The position numbers were made by a program, and so were the translations under genes. Below the pieces are notes generated by a model, which was given only the letters and a program-made list of their open reading frames with translations, made no database searches and was not told the origin of the DNA. Positions 22,093 through 34,500 of a DNA stretch of 64,000 bases are shown here, piece by piece. The stretch's first letter is position 1, and each line of letters starts with the position of its first letter. This stretch comes from Terfezia claveryi (lineage: Eukaryota > Ascomycota > Pezizomycetes > Pezizales > Pezizaceae). The stretch covers positions 186,001-250,000 of the forward strand of contig WHUX01000026.1 of assembly GCA_015179025.1 (NCBI GenBank), read 5' to 3'.

Positions 22093-24526
22093 ATGCCATC
22101 GTCCACACGCCATGTCATCCGCCATACACCCACCCGGCCGAGTAGTGGTGGCCTTTCATCTTACGCGGCCTCTCCGATAATCGGGTTGGCGAAGGGACTC
22201 ATGCTTCTCTCGGCCAATCTTCCCCGGTTAATTCATGCATTGCCTGCGGCAGAAACACACCACAAGCATACGAGGCAGTCACATCATGCTCCGCATCCAT
22301 CTGGGACAAATCATCCGATAAATGTGAATGAACATTTTCCTGCCAAGCCGGTGGATGAGGCACAGTTTTGGATCAATGCGGCGATTGCCATGGTGCTGGT
22401 GCTTTTGGGTGGGCTGTTTGCCGGCTTGACGTTAGGGTAAGTATCATTTTCGAGTTGGAACTTGGAGAGTGGCAGGAAGAGGGCTAATTTTCGATGTCGG
22501 TGTAGGTTGATGGGACAGGATGAGATTTATTTGCAGGTTATTGAGCAGTCTGGAGAGGGGGCGGAGAGAATACACGCAAGAAGAGTATTGAGGTTATTGC
22601 AGAGAGGAAAGCATTGGGTGTTGGTGACGTTGTTGTTGAGTAATGTCATCACAAATGAGACGCTGCCTATAGTGTTGGACAGGAGTTTAGGAGGTGGTTG
22701 GCCTGCTGTTGTGAGCTCAACTGTCTTGATTGGTATGTTATCCCCCAAGGTCTTGGACATGATGGGGTGGGCTAATTGAGATTGTGTCTATAGTTATCTT
22801 TGGTGAAATTATCCCGCAATCGGTTTGTGTAAGATATGGTCTTGCAATTGGAAGTTATTTGTCACCGTAAGTTCCATACATCACTTTTGATAGGGAATTG
22901 AGCTAATTGAATTCACAGTCTTGTCCTCGGGCTCATGTACCTCATGTACCCTGTCGGCAAGCCGACTGCTATGCTGCTCGACTGGATTCTCGGGGAGGAC
23001 CACGGAACCGTCTACAAGAAGGCTGGGCTCAAGACTCTCGTTACCCTACACAAGACCCTTGGTACATCACCAGCTGATCGCCTTAACCAAGATGAGGTCA
23101 CTATCATCTCTGCCGTGCTCGATCTTAAGGACAAGCCTGTTGTTGCCATCATGACACCAATCAACGATGTTTTTACTATGAGCATCGACGATGTCCTCGA
23201 TGAAAAGACCATGGACGCAATCCTAAGCGCGGGTTACTCTAGGATTCCAATCCATGCCCCTGGGGAACCCACAAACTTTGTGGGAATGTTGTTGGTGAAG
23301 ATTCTGATCACATATGATCCGGAAGATGCCATGAAGGTCAAGGATTTCCCATTGGCAACGTTGCCGGAGACGGCACCGGATACGAGCTGTTTGGATATTG
23401 TCAACTTCTTCCAGGAGGGAAAGGTGAGACAGATATATGTGCCGGTGTGTGTAGCCATTTGCTGATTGGTACTTTATAGTCTCACATGGTCCTTGTCTCG
23501 TCTTCCCCGGGCGAGAACTATGGTGCCCTCGGAGTTGTCACCCTTGAGGACGTTATCGAGGAGCTTATTGGTGAAGAGATCATTGACGAGTCCGATGTTT
23601 TCATCGATGTTCACAAGGCCATCCGCCGTATCAACCCGTTTCCCTTTGCTCGCAGGAACCTTGGCCACCAACCCCACCCCCGCATGGCTACCGACTCCGC
23701 TCTGGCGGCCACCACCATTGTCGCAGCAGTCGCAGGGCTAGATACCTCCGGCGCGACTGAGTACCTCCGCAACAACAGCGACTACTTTATCAGCCATGGT
23801 AATCCTAGCCAAGGTCACGGTCCTAGCCACGGTAATCCTAGCGCGAATGACACCAATGCCTCGAGCACTAATGCGCCACCATCTCCTCTTGTCGCTGCTA
23901 TCGACTCTAATGACGCCAACGGAACTGGAAACGTTACTAGTAAGACAAGCATGCAGCACATTCCGCTTGATGTCATGGCTCATTTGAAACACCTCGGTCC
24001 TTCGAATCTAGCCTCGAACCCAAAGAAGACGATGAGCAAGACGATCAAGATTAAGGGTGGCAGCATGGATGACGGAGTGATGAAGCCGAGCACGAGGCTG
24101 AACCGTAGTGATAGTACGGCATCGAATAGATCGATGAGATCGATGAGACCAGGTTCGAGAGGGTATGGGGCGTTGGTTTCGGCGGAAGAGGGCGGGTTGG
24201 GAGATAATGCGGATGATCAACCGCCGTTGATTACGTTAAATGAGAGTCTGGACAATATGCACGTTGAGGAGAATCATAGACATGGGCATTCTCATTCGAG
24301 ACATGGTTCTGATGTGCAATTGCAATCGGGGGATGCAGAGATGGCGACGAGGAAGGTGGCGAGGAGTGGGAGTTTGGTGGAGAAGAAGAAGACTAGTGGG
24401 GGAGTGCCCAAAACAGTGATTGAGACAACGAGTTCGGAGGAGGATGGGGTGGCGGGGGAGGGGAGTGATGGGAAGGGGAAGGAGAATTCGAGAGGGGAGA
24501 GGAGTCCATTGCTGTGGGGAAGGTAG
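22093..24526 (+). CDS. mam3: Mam3-type CNNM membrane protein (DUF21 plus CBS pair), histidine-rich tails
   Basis: CNNM/Mam3 proteins are membrane proteins linked to divalent metal homeostasis (Mam3 sits in the yeast vacuole membrane). Start [11 protein letters not shown] at 22093. Exons: 22093-22436, 22506-22732, 22794-22866, 22919-23423 and 23480-24526; 731 aa. The DUF21/CNNM membrane domain includes [57 protein letters not shown] and [15 protein letters not shown]. The CBS pair includes [38 protein letters not shown] and [19 protein letters not shown]. The segment before the first membrane span and the cytosolic tail are rich in histidine ([31 protein letters not shown]). The tail is long and Ser/Gly-rich. 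Family assignment is strong; the transported metal is not known. Confidence 0.93.
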
Positions 24527-24806
24527 TGGGGTGAAGCTTGAGGAAGAGGCATCCGGGGGGAATGGACATGATGTTCATGAATTGTGAATTGATAATGGCT
24601 GATATGGGACATGAAACCTACTTCCGCCATGAGTGCTTCCTAGCGGGCAAATTAATAGTAGTTGGCAATAAGCGTAGGGTTTATGTTTTTTTCCTTTTTT
24701 CCCCAAATATGGTATCAGGGATTGTGTGATGTCGGACGGGATGCGCACGATTTGATTTTGAGTTGTTACTGTTGCTGTTGGAAAACTTTTACCCTGGTTT
24801 CTTTTC

Positions 24807-24850
24807 AATTTTCATTTATTTTCATTTATTTTCATTTATTCATTTATTCT
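24807..24850. repeat. (TTCATTTATT)n decanucleotide repeat
   Basis: Three exact copies of TTCATTTATT (24811-24840) with partial copies on both sides, in the mam3 3' flank. Confidence 0.85.
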
Positions 24851-26040
24851 TTTCCTGACTTGTATACTACCTATCCTTAGCTTTCATTTTGATTCGTTAC
24901 CGGATGCTCACTAAAATTTGCCGTTCTTAAAGTTGTTTTTCGAGTACAATTTATTTGCCTTATTCTTTTTCCTTGTGCTGTGTTTGTGTTTTCTGGGTTA
25001 AAATCAAACATTCTAGTATTTAGTTTAGTTGTTGATAAGTAAGTAGTTGAGTTGTGTGGTGAGAGAGGTGTTCATTTTTTGAAAGATTGGGGGAAGGAGG
25101 GGGTGTTAGGTTTTTTCTGTACCTAGTGAGTCGATTATTGATTGTTTTGTTTGTGGGAATATTTATTTTAAAAAGAAATTTTAATCGATACCTCACTTAT
25201 CCACTTCACTTCACTTTTACTGTACCTAATAAGTACTTGCTTATAGAAAAAAATAATTTGTTTATATACAGTGCCTGGGGGAAAGCTATAACGCATAACC
25301 CCCCCCCCCTCCCCCCCCCTTTCTGCATACCAGTACGAGCGTCCCCGCTATTTCTGGCGAGACACAACAAGTAGGTAGTATGATCGAAGATGCATAAAAA
25401 AAAGGGGTGCGTGAAGACTTTCCCCTACGCATTGTACGGAGTACAGTGTGTATAAAGCCGTTCCGGTTTTCTTTTTTTTTTTTTTTTGTGAGTGTGAGTG
25501 TGAGTGAGTGAGTGTGTTTTGTTGAGAATAGGGGGTTCTTTTTTTTTTTTTTTTTTTTTTTTTGGTGGTTTTGGGGGTTGGGGGGGGGGGGGGGGGGGGG
25601 AAAGGAAGGGAGGTGAGCTTCTAAAAATGAGCTATTTATTATATTTTATTTTATTTTATTTTTTTGCCCGGGTTATAAGAATTGAGTTTTTTTTTATTTT
25701 TATTTTATTTATTTATTTTGCTTTTCGGTTTTTAAGGGGGGGGGAAAATCTATTTATACATATAGCTCCGCGCTACGCAACCCCAATTCTTCCCACATCT
25801 CCGAGGAGGGAGGGGGAAGGAAAGCTTACCGTACTTCTCCTGACAAAAAAAAAAAAAAAAAAAACGTTGAAATGGCATGAACTTGGCATTCCCCCCCCCC
25901 ACCCCCACCCCCGGTTCCGGAGTACATAGTTCCCCGGGGGGGGGGTGTTATCCGCGAAAGCTCTGAGTTTTCGATTCTCGATTCTATAGTATATATTGCA
26001 CACGGCCAGGACAAGGGAAGATTATCCGGGCCAGAAAAAG

Positions 26041-26275
26041 AAGAGCCATTAATGTTTCGTTGCTAATCCCTCCCCCCCCCTTCCCTCAATTCGTCCTGAC
26101 TCCACCTGCTCTTGCTACCCTGATCAAAAATTCGGCAAATAACGCCTGTATTGATTGCACGCAAGGGCAAAAGAGCCATTAATGTTCATTATTACTACTT
26201 AAGTAATCTCCCCCTCCTCCTCCTCCTCCCCCTGCTGATCAAAATCGCAATAACGCCCAAAGTATGCAAGGAATA
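26041..26275. repeat. Degenerate tandem duplication, unit about 130 bp
   Basis: Two diverged copies share ordered blocks: AAGAGCCATTAATGTT (26042 and 26172), then a C-rich stretch, then CTGATCAAAA, then AATAACGCC, then GCAAGG. Sequence between the blocks has drifted. It is an old duplication in spacer DNA. Confidence 0.65.
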
Positions 26276-26722
26276 CAAATGAAAAGAAATAAAAAAAAAA
26301 GGGGAAGAGAGTTACATAAGTGAAAGCATGATATAGATAACTATCCACCCTCTCCACACAGCCACACATTCAGACTGTGCCTGTGGGCCTGCATTACATT
26401 GTTCCATATCATATCGTATTGCAATCGTGGTCCAAAAAAAAAAAAAAAAAAAATACGACCCCTCCATGATGTCGTCGATTCTGGGGTTTTGTCGTTTTGT
26501 AGTGCTGAGTGATGTGATTGACGCCGGATTCGTATGGGTTGTTCAACAGCATGTGCTGGGGTGCAACTCCACGTCATCCAAGCCTTGCACCGCCTACTGA
26601 GATGGCTGTTCATAGTTCACGCCCAGCACAAAATGATCTCCACATCCATCGAGCTTCCCTCCACTACATCCCACCATCATGTTAGCACCTGGGTTCAACC
26701 CTCATCACAACCCAGAGAAAAC

Positions 26723-27362
26723 TTACAAATAGAGCCCATAAAACCCCGCATCGTTCCCCTTCCCCTCACACGCAAACCAGCTCTTATAATCTCCCTCCCA
26801 CCCATATCCATACTTCTGTTCCGTATCGTGGGGGGTCTTGGGAATTTTACTAATAGTCCAGTTCCCAGCTAGTCCTGCCGGAGTCTCTGATTCAGGTTGG
26901 CCGAGTTTAACCGCATAAGTCTTCTCCGTTACCGCGGACAAATACCTATCTCAAATAAAACCTTCAAGTTAGCATATCCTCATGTGTCGACATGCCGGCG
27001 GGAAAAACATGGATCGGCACTGCTTACATCTCAAACCTTGTCCTCTCAGCCCAAAACACTACCCCAGAATCCGCATTATACTGTACAAAGCTGATCAAAT
27101 CCACCGGTGCATTCCCACTAGCTTCCCTGGACCACCAACCAAGTTGTCCAGGGACGTCTCCCTGTCCAGGATAGCTGCCATTGAATTGGAGCGGGGTGTT
27201 TTTAGGAATTGCCAGCGCGGGGGCGATGGAAGGAACATAGGTAAACGTGCGAAGGGCAGCAGTGGAATGGGGGGGGGTGTCTACACATCTAGAGTCGCTG
27301 GCGATGTCAGGGAAAGCGGCGGCAAGGGAGCAGAACAGGCGTGCTATGATGGCTGTGATCAT
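26723..27362 (-). CDS. Small secreted protein, unknown
   Basis: Two exons, 27362-27028 and 26945-26723, separated by an 82-bp intron (donor GTAAGC, acceptor GATAG); 185 aa. The N-terminus MITAIIARLFCSLAAAFPD looks like a signal peptide with a cleavage site near residue 18. The mature part has few cysteines and many Trp/Tyr/Gly, and ends in GYGWEGDYKSWFACEGKGN and GFYGLYL. That ending resembles small secreted ascomycete domains in which a surface Trp/Cys segment closes the fold, but I cannot assign a family. It sits alone in gene-poor DNA, a setting where secreted effectors often occur. Reading frame continuity over the intron and the signal peptide support a real gene. Confidence 0.6.
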
Positions 27363-30300
27363 GGTTGCTGATTGTGGAGGGGCTATAGGATCTGGAAATG
27401 GGAATGGAGATAGTTAGTCTAATCTGGACACGCACGTATTTATTTCTAAGGGAGGAATATTTGCAGGCAGGCATTGTGATGCAAGGAGCCGTGGGAGGTT
27501 GGAAGTCCATACCTCTTTATATTAGGTGGCGGTATGATATTCCCTCTGTGCGGTGCAGCACGTACACGTACAGCCGATTGAGTGAATATTCACAAGACTC
27601 GAGGAATTTGGTGAAAAGCTAGAAGAGCTCTGGGACTTATAGAGGATGAGAGCAGTGAATCCAGCAGTTAAGCCTTCAACGTCGCAATCGTCGGCTTTTT
27701 TGGAATGGTTAAGCTACTGCTAGAGCAAACCGTTTCCAATACGGTATCAAATCTGTTCGGTCTGAAGTCGTAAATAGTGCCCGGGACGAACAACTTCAAT
27801 CGAAGATGAGAACTTGCGGGGTGGGGAGCCTCTTTGAATGACTGTTGACATGCGCTATGTACCGAATCACATTGCACTGGCAACCGCCCCCAGACCCACG
27901 CACCCCGCCCCCCGATTCCGCACCCATCGTGCTGATAAAGCGTGGAGGTGAACCCCAAGCAAAACCCCAAGCGAATCCCCAATGCAGTTGAGCGTAGTCC
28001 AGTCACTCGAATCAGGCTCGAGAGATCGGCGCCTGCAGGATCGCATGCTGCATGCGCGGGGCGAACTGTCATGGATAAGGATTAGCCTGGGGCAAGGTGT
28101 GTTGGGCTGAATTTTGCCAGTAGGTAGCCCCTGAGAGTATGAGGAGAGCCGTCGTTACCGGCATATGACGTGAATCTTGCTGAGCAAAGTGCTGGCTGGA
28201 TTCGATAGAAGTGTCGTAACTGGAGCAGATTCAGAGACCATGAACAGGAATTGACATTGGATGAATGCTGATAACATCACCTGAAGCCAGCTGCTAGCCG
28301 CACTGTACCTTGACTCAGTGGCCTGACAATAACTTCTAGGGGAATGGTACTTGATATATTGAGGGGTGGGGCAGATTGCCGGGTAGGTAGGTAGGCATAC
28401 ATATATGATATCAGTCTGGGTATGACACCCTCCGATATTCTCCAGTTCTGGAACGAGGCCTCGCAGTTCAGAATGCACCAAACTTTCATGTCTCAGCACA
28501 CCCGACGACAATGGGTTGGTTGGTGAGGAGGAGGCTGCCTTCAGGAAGAGTGTCAAGTCTCTCTCCTCTGGTGATATCACAGCTTCACTTCGGGTCCGCA
28601 TACCGTTTTTTTCAGCAAAACAAAACTTCACACTGCAAGCTACCATGTATTGCATGCTTGCCCCATATTTGCATGATAGCCTTTAGTCTGAATGCGAGGA
28701 CAAAAGCCGTCCATTGGAGATCGATCGAAGAACACCTGTGAAATCCCGCACACGTGACTCCGGCCAATCAATGCGAGATTGAGTTATCGAAGTACAACGT
28801 TGCTCATGACCGGCAGTGCAGCAGGGCACACGCGTATTTGCAGCTGTTGACACACGGCTGCCAGAGGTTATTTAGGTACTGAAGCCTCTGTCCAACACCA
28901 CCCGATGATCTTCACGCAGCCTGCCAGCATTCTAATATTAGCATACGGATGGGTATTTATACCAGTACATACCTATACTCTAGGAAAATGCCAGAACAGT
29001 TCTAGACGCATGAACCCGGGGGGATCCCGCGCGCAGAGCATACACCCCAGCGTTACCTGCTACCTAGAGAACGGCAGAACTCTTGCGTTTGCCGTTGCGG
29101 CAAGAAACCGATTGGACGTGCCTGACGTCCACAAAAGTTAACAAGGTAAGAATGGAACTTAATACCAGCCTCCCTAATTGCCAATTTACAGGTATTGTGC
29201 TTACTGGCAGCCAGCTTTATTGGCTGTGTTGAGCTCCTTCCCTCTTGCCTATTCCCCTACAAATTGCAACCTGAGACTTGCACTCCTTTCTAACGCTTGA
29301 AACTGTAATAACTATATGCGGCAGAAGACGTAGGAACACGATCTGATGACTCTGTAGAGTTGAAAGTACTCATTAAACATAGAGCGTCTATGTTCAGGGT
29401 AATGGGAAATTTGCAAGATATTCCTCTGATCAAGGGGTCTTCCCTGACTCTGGCATCTTCCAATCTCTGCTGCATCTGGGAAAACTAGTAACTTTGTTGT
29501 AACATTACGCTTTCAGAAAGATTCTCTCTGAGGACAAAACAGGGGGTGCGTCGCTTGGTATGGACCTTCACTCAGGGTAACTGCAACCGCACACAGAGTA
29601 TTCGATGTCTCTTGCTCCTCATCCTTCTTGCGCAAAACAGCCAATTACGCAGGCAATACTTTGCAGATACTAATCTGAAAGTCACAGCTCAGCAGTAGTC
29701 AGTCTGACTGGCACGTCCAGCTGCACAAATTGACAAACACTGGTCTAGAACACGGGTATCCAAGGTATGTCTCAGACAATGTAATTGGCACGGTACCGTA
29801 TCTTCTTAACTTACGTCATATCGCAGAAAATAAAGGAAATTAAGACATCAGCGGGACGCTTAGGAAGCAAAACAGGGGATCTCGGAGATGAGAAGCAGCA
29901 AGTAATTACAGTCTGTAATCGCTATATTTACTGCGACAGACCATCGTGATCGCGGATCTCAGGCAGACACATAGTATGAGGTCCTGCTGAGCACAAGAAC
30001 GAGAATTACTGTGGGCTTTCTGGAGCATGAGGAGTGATGGCGGCTAGAAAGCTGCTGCCTACCTGTATGCTTTTTCCACTTGCTGTTCCCGCCGCTCGTA
30101 GGTTCCTAGGCTTATGCCATAAAAGCTGTTGCCCACCCTCTAGTAATCATGTCACCCCACTTGAACTGCTCGAGGTAGAGGAGCTCCCTGCCAGCCAGAC
30201 TATCCTCGGGGCTGAGCAGCTATTATGTCAATGATCTGGGTGTCCTGGAGCTATAAGGGTGCATTGTCAGGTTCCTTTTTTTTTTTAAAAAAAGATTTCA

Positions 30301-33300
30301 TACTCATTACTCCTATTCGGTCCCAGTAGAAGTTCCCATTGCTTCCCAATAGACGGCTTGGGCTCATATAGTAGCGCAGGTACTTCATGATGATAATAAT
30401 GATTTCGTGGCAGAGTACCAGTCGCGAGATGGTTTGTTATAGGTATGAGTAGTCTGACGGACACTGGCTTCTCGTACTCTGGCCATAGAGACCGAGCCTG
30501 GGAACGAGAACAGTAGAGACCATAAAAGCTTTGGTACACAAGTATTACATAGTCTGTGTTATTCACGTGGTTGCGCTGAGCTGTTCTACTACGGTTTATA
30601 TTCTGTCGTTCTGAATGTCTGTCACCAATGCCCGCCCTTGCGGTGAACTGGTATTATGACTTGAAGAATGGTTGGGAAAGAGTTCGGTATCCAGGGGGTG
30701 GGGATTTGATACCTCATGGGCATTCTTCTCTATGTATTACTCTAGGACATTAGTCTTCGCTCTTGGTTGTTTTTACGCAAAAATAGCCACTTTTTGGACA
30801 ACTATTAAAAAATTGCCACTAGCACAATTCCTCAAGCCTTTTGGAGGTTGGACTGATACTATCTAAAGCTCCTGATTTTCATAATATAAGAACATAAATC
30901 AACGCAAGGCTATATATACAAGATTCAAAGGTTGGCTGATATAGAGGTACATCGGGTTAACACATAAATTTGTATGGGAATGGTACATAGCAACCACTTC
31001 ATAGCACCCAACTGAGTAGAATCACCGCTTGAAAAGTGCCTAGTGAGAAATTTTGCTGGCCAGGCGCTTTTTGTGCGAGAGTGCTAAAGGGCGAAGTAAT
31101 GGCAAGGAACTATACAATGCCTACGTTCGTATATGATGCCTTGATAGCTATACTGTAACTTTTATTTACGCGTATGGGATGGAGGTGAACAATGTAAGAG
31201 CACACCAGAGAGCAACGCCTTTAGATTTAGCTGTCTTATGTTGGTCAATGATGAGCAGTATCAAATTTTCTACTTCTTGGACGGCCGCATGCAAGGGATA
31301 TGCAGTCTTAAAGTTTAATTGGCTCCCGAACCGGGGTAGAATTAAGTTTGTGGATTGAAAATTTGGTCTGAGTGTACTATTGTAGGCCTAGTATAACTAT
31401 GATAATATTAAATACCTTTTCCTTAGGCAAGGGATGTTCTTCAACTTTTAGCTATAGCTTAGTCTATGCCAGGGACGTCGGGTATCGTGTTCAGCCAGCC
31501 TGGTTCTTTACTCGGGCTAACTACTCCCGTAGCAGTGCAGTGCCTTAGTTGGCGGCCCGTTTGTAACCCAAAGTATCTACAGTACTAGTTGTCAGTAGTG
31601 GAAGCCAGGCCTGCAGGGGTATATATGGGACATTTACATGCTTATAGTAGTGGAGATTCACTTGCAAAGCTGATCAATCTAGTTACCCTGACATCAGGGC
31701 CATTGCAGTAGAAATTGGCAAATTTACTTGATTCAACATATAAAAATACGAGTCGGTATAATCCTCTACGAGGGTCTGATCGAGCTACTTATAATGGAAG
31801 GTTTTTAAACCCTATCTGGGAAATATGGGCATTTTAGTGAGTTATCAAACAAGCTCATTCCTCTTTTGGGCAAGTGCATCCCTTCACATGAACCGTGTTA
31901 TAAGCAACCTCGTACTGGAGCTTATATCGAGAGTTCACTCTATTACACCAAGACTACAAAGGACAATAAGTATGTATATTTGTACGGCCCAAGTCGTTCT
32001 AATGGCTGTCGGATTCGGATTCGAGACTGGGTCTACTAAGCTTGAAACCATCCAACTAACAGCCACGAAAGTTCTAGACTGATCGGAACTTTCTGGAGCC
32101 TAAACACAAGGCAATGGGGGGAGCACTCCAGCTAACTCAACATCTAAGTAACTACGATCAACAAACCTCGTGTGCAGAGTTCAAGTTCCCCTTTATGCAG
32201 CATCGATATCATGCAGTATTACCTACTACTGTAACAGACATAATTAGGCGGTCTTCCCTATTAGCTGCTTACGCTGCTGGGGCAGTTTCTGGTTCAAAAC
32301 GGTCTATATAAGACCTGCTTACCACTCATCCCTGGGCCTTGTTGCGAATAAGGTTTTTTATGTGCATTAAATGTTTCAACCGAGATAATATCATACCTTA
32401 TGCTGGCGATAACCTATTCTAGTCTCTTAGAGTCAACTGAGTATCTCTTACCCTGTCTGCATGATAAGAGCAGTTGTCAATCTTCAGAAGAGAGCAGGTG
32501 TTCACGGAAGAGTACTAAGTAATTACAGTACTGGCAGTCATCGGGGAATATTAAGCTTAAGTGCACTGTGGTACAGAAATTCAAGTGGACTTCCGTTGGT
32601 TGGACACGCACAGTTCCTGCTAAAAAGCCAGGGATCATATCGTGCACTAGTTTTATTTATATAAAGTGAATATATATATATATATTTTTTTTTAAATATA
32701 TTAAGAAATCAGGCTCACTTTCGCGATTTAAGTTAACCTTCTATACATGGTCTTGCTTGTATATAAGGTATGACTAGCGAGCGGCTCCATAATTCTCTAC
32801 TGTTCCGGCCAGACCCTCTACTATCTGTATATAGGTCTGCCCCCGAATGATTGATCAGGCCATGATGCTTGGTGCAGGCTTACGGTGCCATGTCGGGACT
32901 CGGTTGCCAGAATACACTCCACAGCATTTGGTGACCTCCTGTACTCGAACTCGTAAAACCACTCCCCACTCTGAGCCGGTCGTCCTCGACTGATTGATAT
33001 GTAGTCCTATGAGTGATGCTTACCCTCCACAGGTGATTGTTCTTTCCCGCACGTAACTAATATGTAATTCTCGTTAGGCTCTAGGACATGGCACCAGTCC
33101 CCACTCTGAGTCAGTCATTGCGGCCAATGCTGAGCAATATGTAGTCTAGGTAGATCATACTGCGAGCGGTGAACCAACCAGTATCAACTGCCGTGCTCGA
33201 TGCTGGTATAACCCTTTTAATTCTGCATTAAAGAGCCATGTCCTAAAGGTCGGTGGGCCTGATGCATTGTTACCATTAAAACCTCAGTTCATTAAAACCC

Positions 33301-33350
33301 ATTGGAAAAAACAATGATAGAGGGAAAAGGTATAACTAGGAAATAGCTTT
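27363..33350. other. Gene-poor region, about 6 kb
   Basis: No ORF here keeps a family-like sequence. The longest frames (for example 28155-28655 minus) read as random protein. Simple AT repeats occur (32669-32684), and two diverged segments beginning CCACTCTGAGYCRGTC (about 32968 and 33095) suggest decayed repeats. Lying beside the Gypsy fragment, it is probably old transposon debris, but that is inference. Confidence 0.5.
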
Positions 33351-34500
33351 CTAGTTCTTGTCGACTGGCTTTGTAGGGTAATTCTTATAAAATTCCCTAA
33401 GCTTTTCCTCGCAGGCAAGCTCTTCTAGCATCGCCCAGGTATCGTCTTCCGGACCGTAATCTTGCCATCGTATTCAATAATAGACCTTCCCTTTTCTTCG
33501 CACTGAATCTACTATCCTCTCAAAGCTATATAGCGGGTCTTCGTCTTCATTATTGGTATTTACCATCTGTGGTTCGGTTCGGGTCTGGAATGGTTTGAGA
33601 ATTGTGTGCCATGTATAACCTTGTGGATTTGGATGCCTTTGGGTATGTACGTTAGTCATATGAATGGTACATGGGTCATAGCCATATAGCGATGTAAAGG
33701 GTGAATAGCCGGTGTCGACGTGGCGGTAGAGTTGTTAAGCGAACTCTGCCACTTTGCCAATTTATTCTTCCTGTCATGGCAAAATAACCTTAGGCGCTGT
33801 TTAAAGGTCTGAATAGCCCTCTCGGACAGGCCATCAGTCTGTGGATGGTATGCAGTAGAGAGTCTTAATCGAAAATCCAGCTTGCGGTGATTTCCTTAAG
33901 CATCTCAGAGGCAAATTGCGGATTCCTATCTGATGTGATGCTCCTAGGTAGGCCATGTAGCTTCCATATCTCATTAATATAAATATTGGCTACATCTTCC
34001 GCCGTCCACGTAGTCTTCGGTTTTATATACCGTTGCATTTTGGTAAATCGGTCGGTTACAACCAGAACTGCATTATAGCCTTCTGAGGGTGGTAACTCTA
34101 CGAAGTCCGTAGCTATCTCTTCCCAAGGGTGCGTACCAGTAGGCATTGGCGTTAAATTCGTCTGTCGTGAGTGGCAATCTGCTTTCGCCCTCTGGCACGG
34201 CACATATGATGCGACATCTTCCTGCCATCCTAGCTCTTGTGTTTTTTGATACCCCAATGTCCTGCGACCTCACTATTATGGCATTGCCGCAGAATTTCTA
34301 GCTCATATTCCGTAGGTACCTCTAGTAGCCCACTTTTCTTCGCCATCCTACAATTTCAATTCCTTCTATTTCTGGATCAGCTGCGTCTGCCTCCTCTGTC
34401 TCTGGACTCTCATTATCATCGGCTTTTTTAGTAGTAAGGAGCTGTCCTTCTGCAAAAATCCTCTCTTCTGCTCCTGATCATAAAGATGAGGAGTTTTGGA
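33351..34500 (-). mobile_element. Decayed Ty3/Gypsy (chromovirus) pol fragment: integrase and chromodomain
   Basis: On the minus strand the frames, in order, give the end of an integrase zinc-binding region (ELEILRQCHNSEVAGHWG), the integrase core (WEEIATDFVELPPSEGYNAV, VVTDRFTKMQRY, HGLPRSITSDRNPQF, then STAYHPQTDGLSERAIQTF) and a C-terminal chromodomain (SFERIVDSVRRKGKVYY, IRWQDYGPEDDTW). Frameshifts near 34250 and 33870 and several stops break it, so it is dead. The chromodomain places it among chromoviruses. Reverse transcriptase, gag and clear LTRs are not recognised; the boundary near 34500 is approximate. Stop codon of the last frame is at 33351-33353. Confidence 0.85.

Larger units (their letters stand above)
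24527..26722. other. Gene-poor stretch packed with long homopolymer runs
   Basis: No supportable gene in about 2.2 kb. It holds T runs (25473-25488, 25540-25563), a run of 21 G's (25580-25600), C runs (25300-25318, 26081-26089), A runs (25844-25864, 26433-26452) and a G run (25936-25946). Apparent ORFs here are translated homopolymers. The part next to 24526 should be the mam3 3' UTR. Confidence 0.7.

Noticed and set aside
25504..26014. ORFs rich in Phe or Gly
   Set aside because: They are translated poly-T and poly-G tracts.
28376..28396. GGTAGGTAGGTAGG tract as telomere-like repeat
   Set aside because: Only about three units of GGTA; too short and not the TTAGGG type.
28155..28655. 166-aa minus-strand ORF
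   Set aside because: No signal peptide, domain or splice structure; overlaps other random frames of similar quality on both strands.
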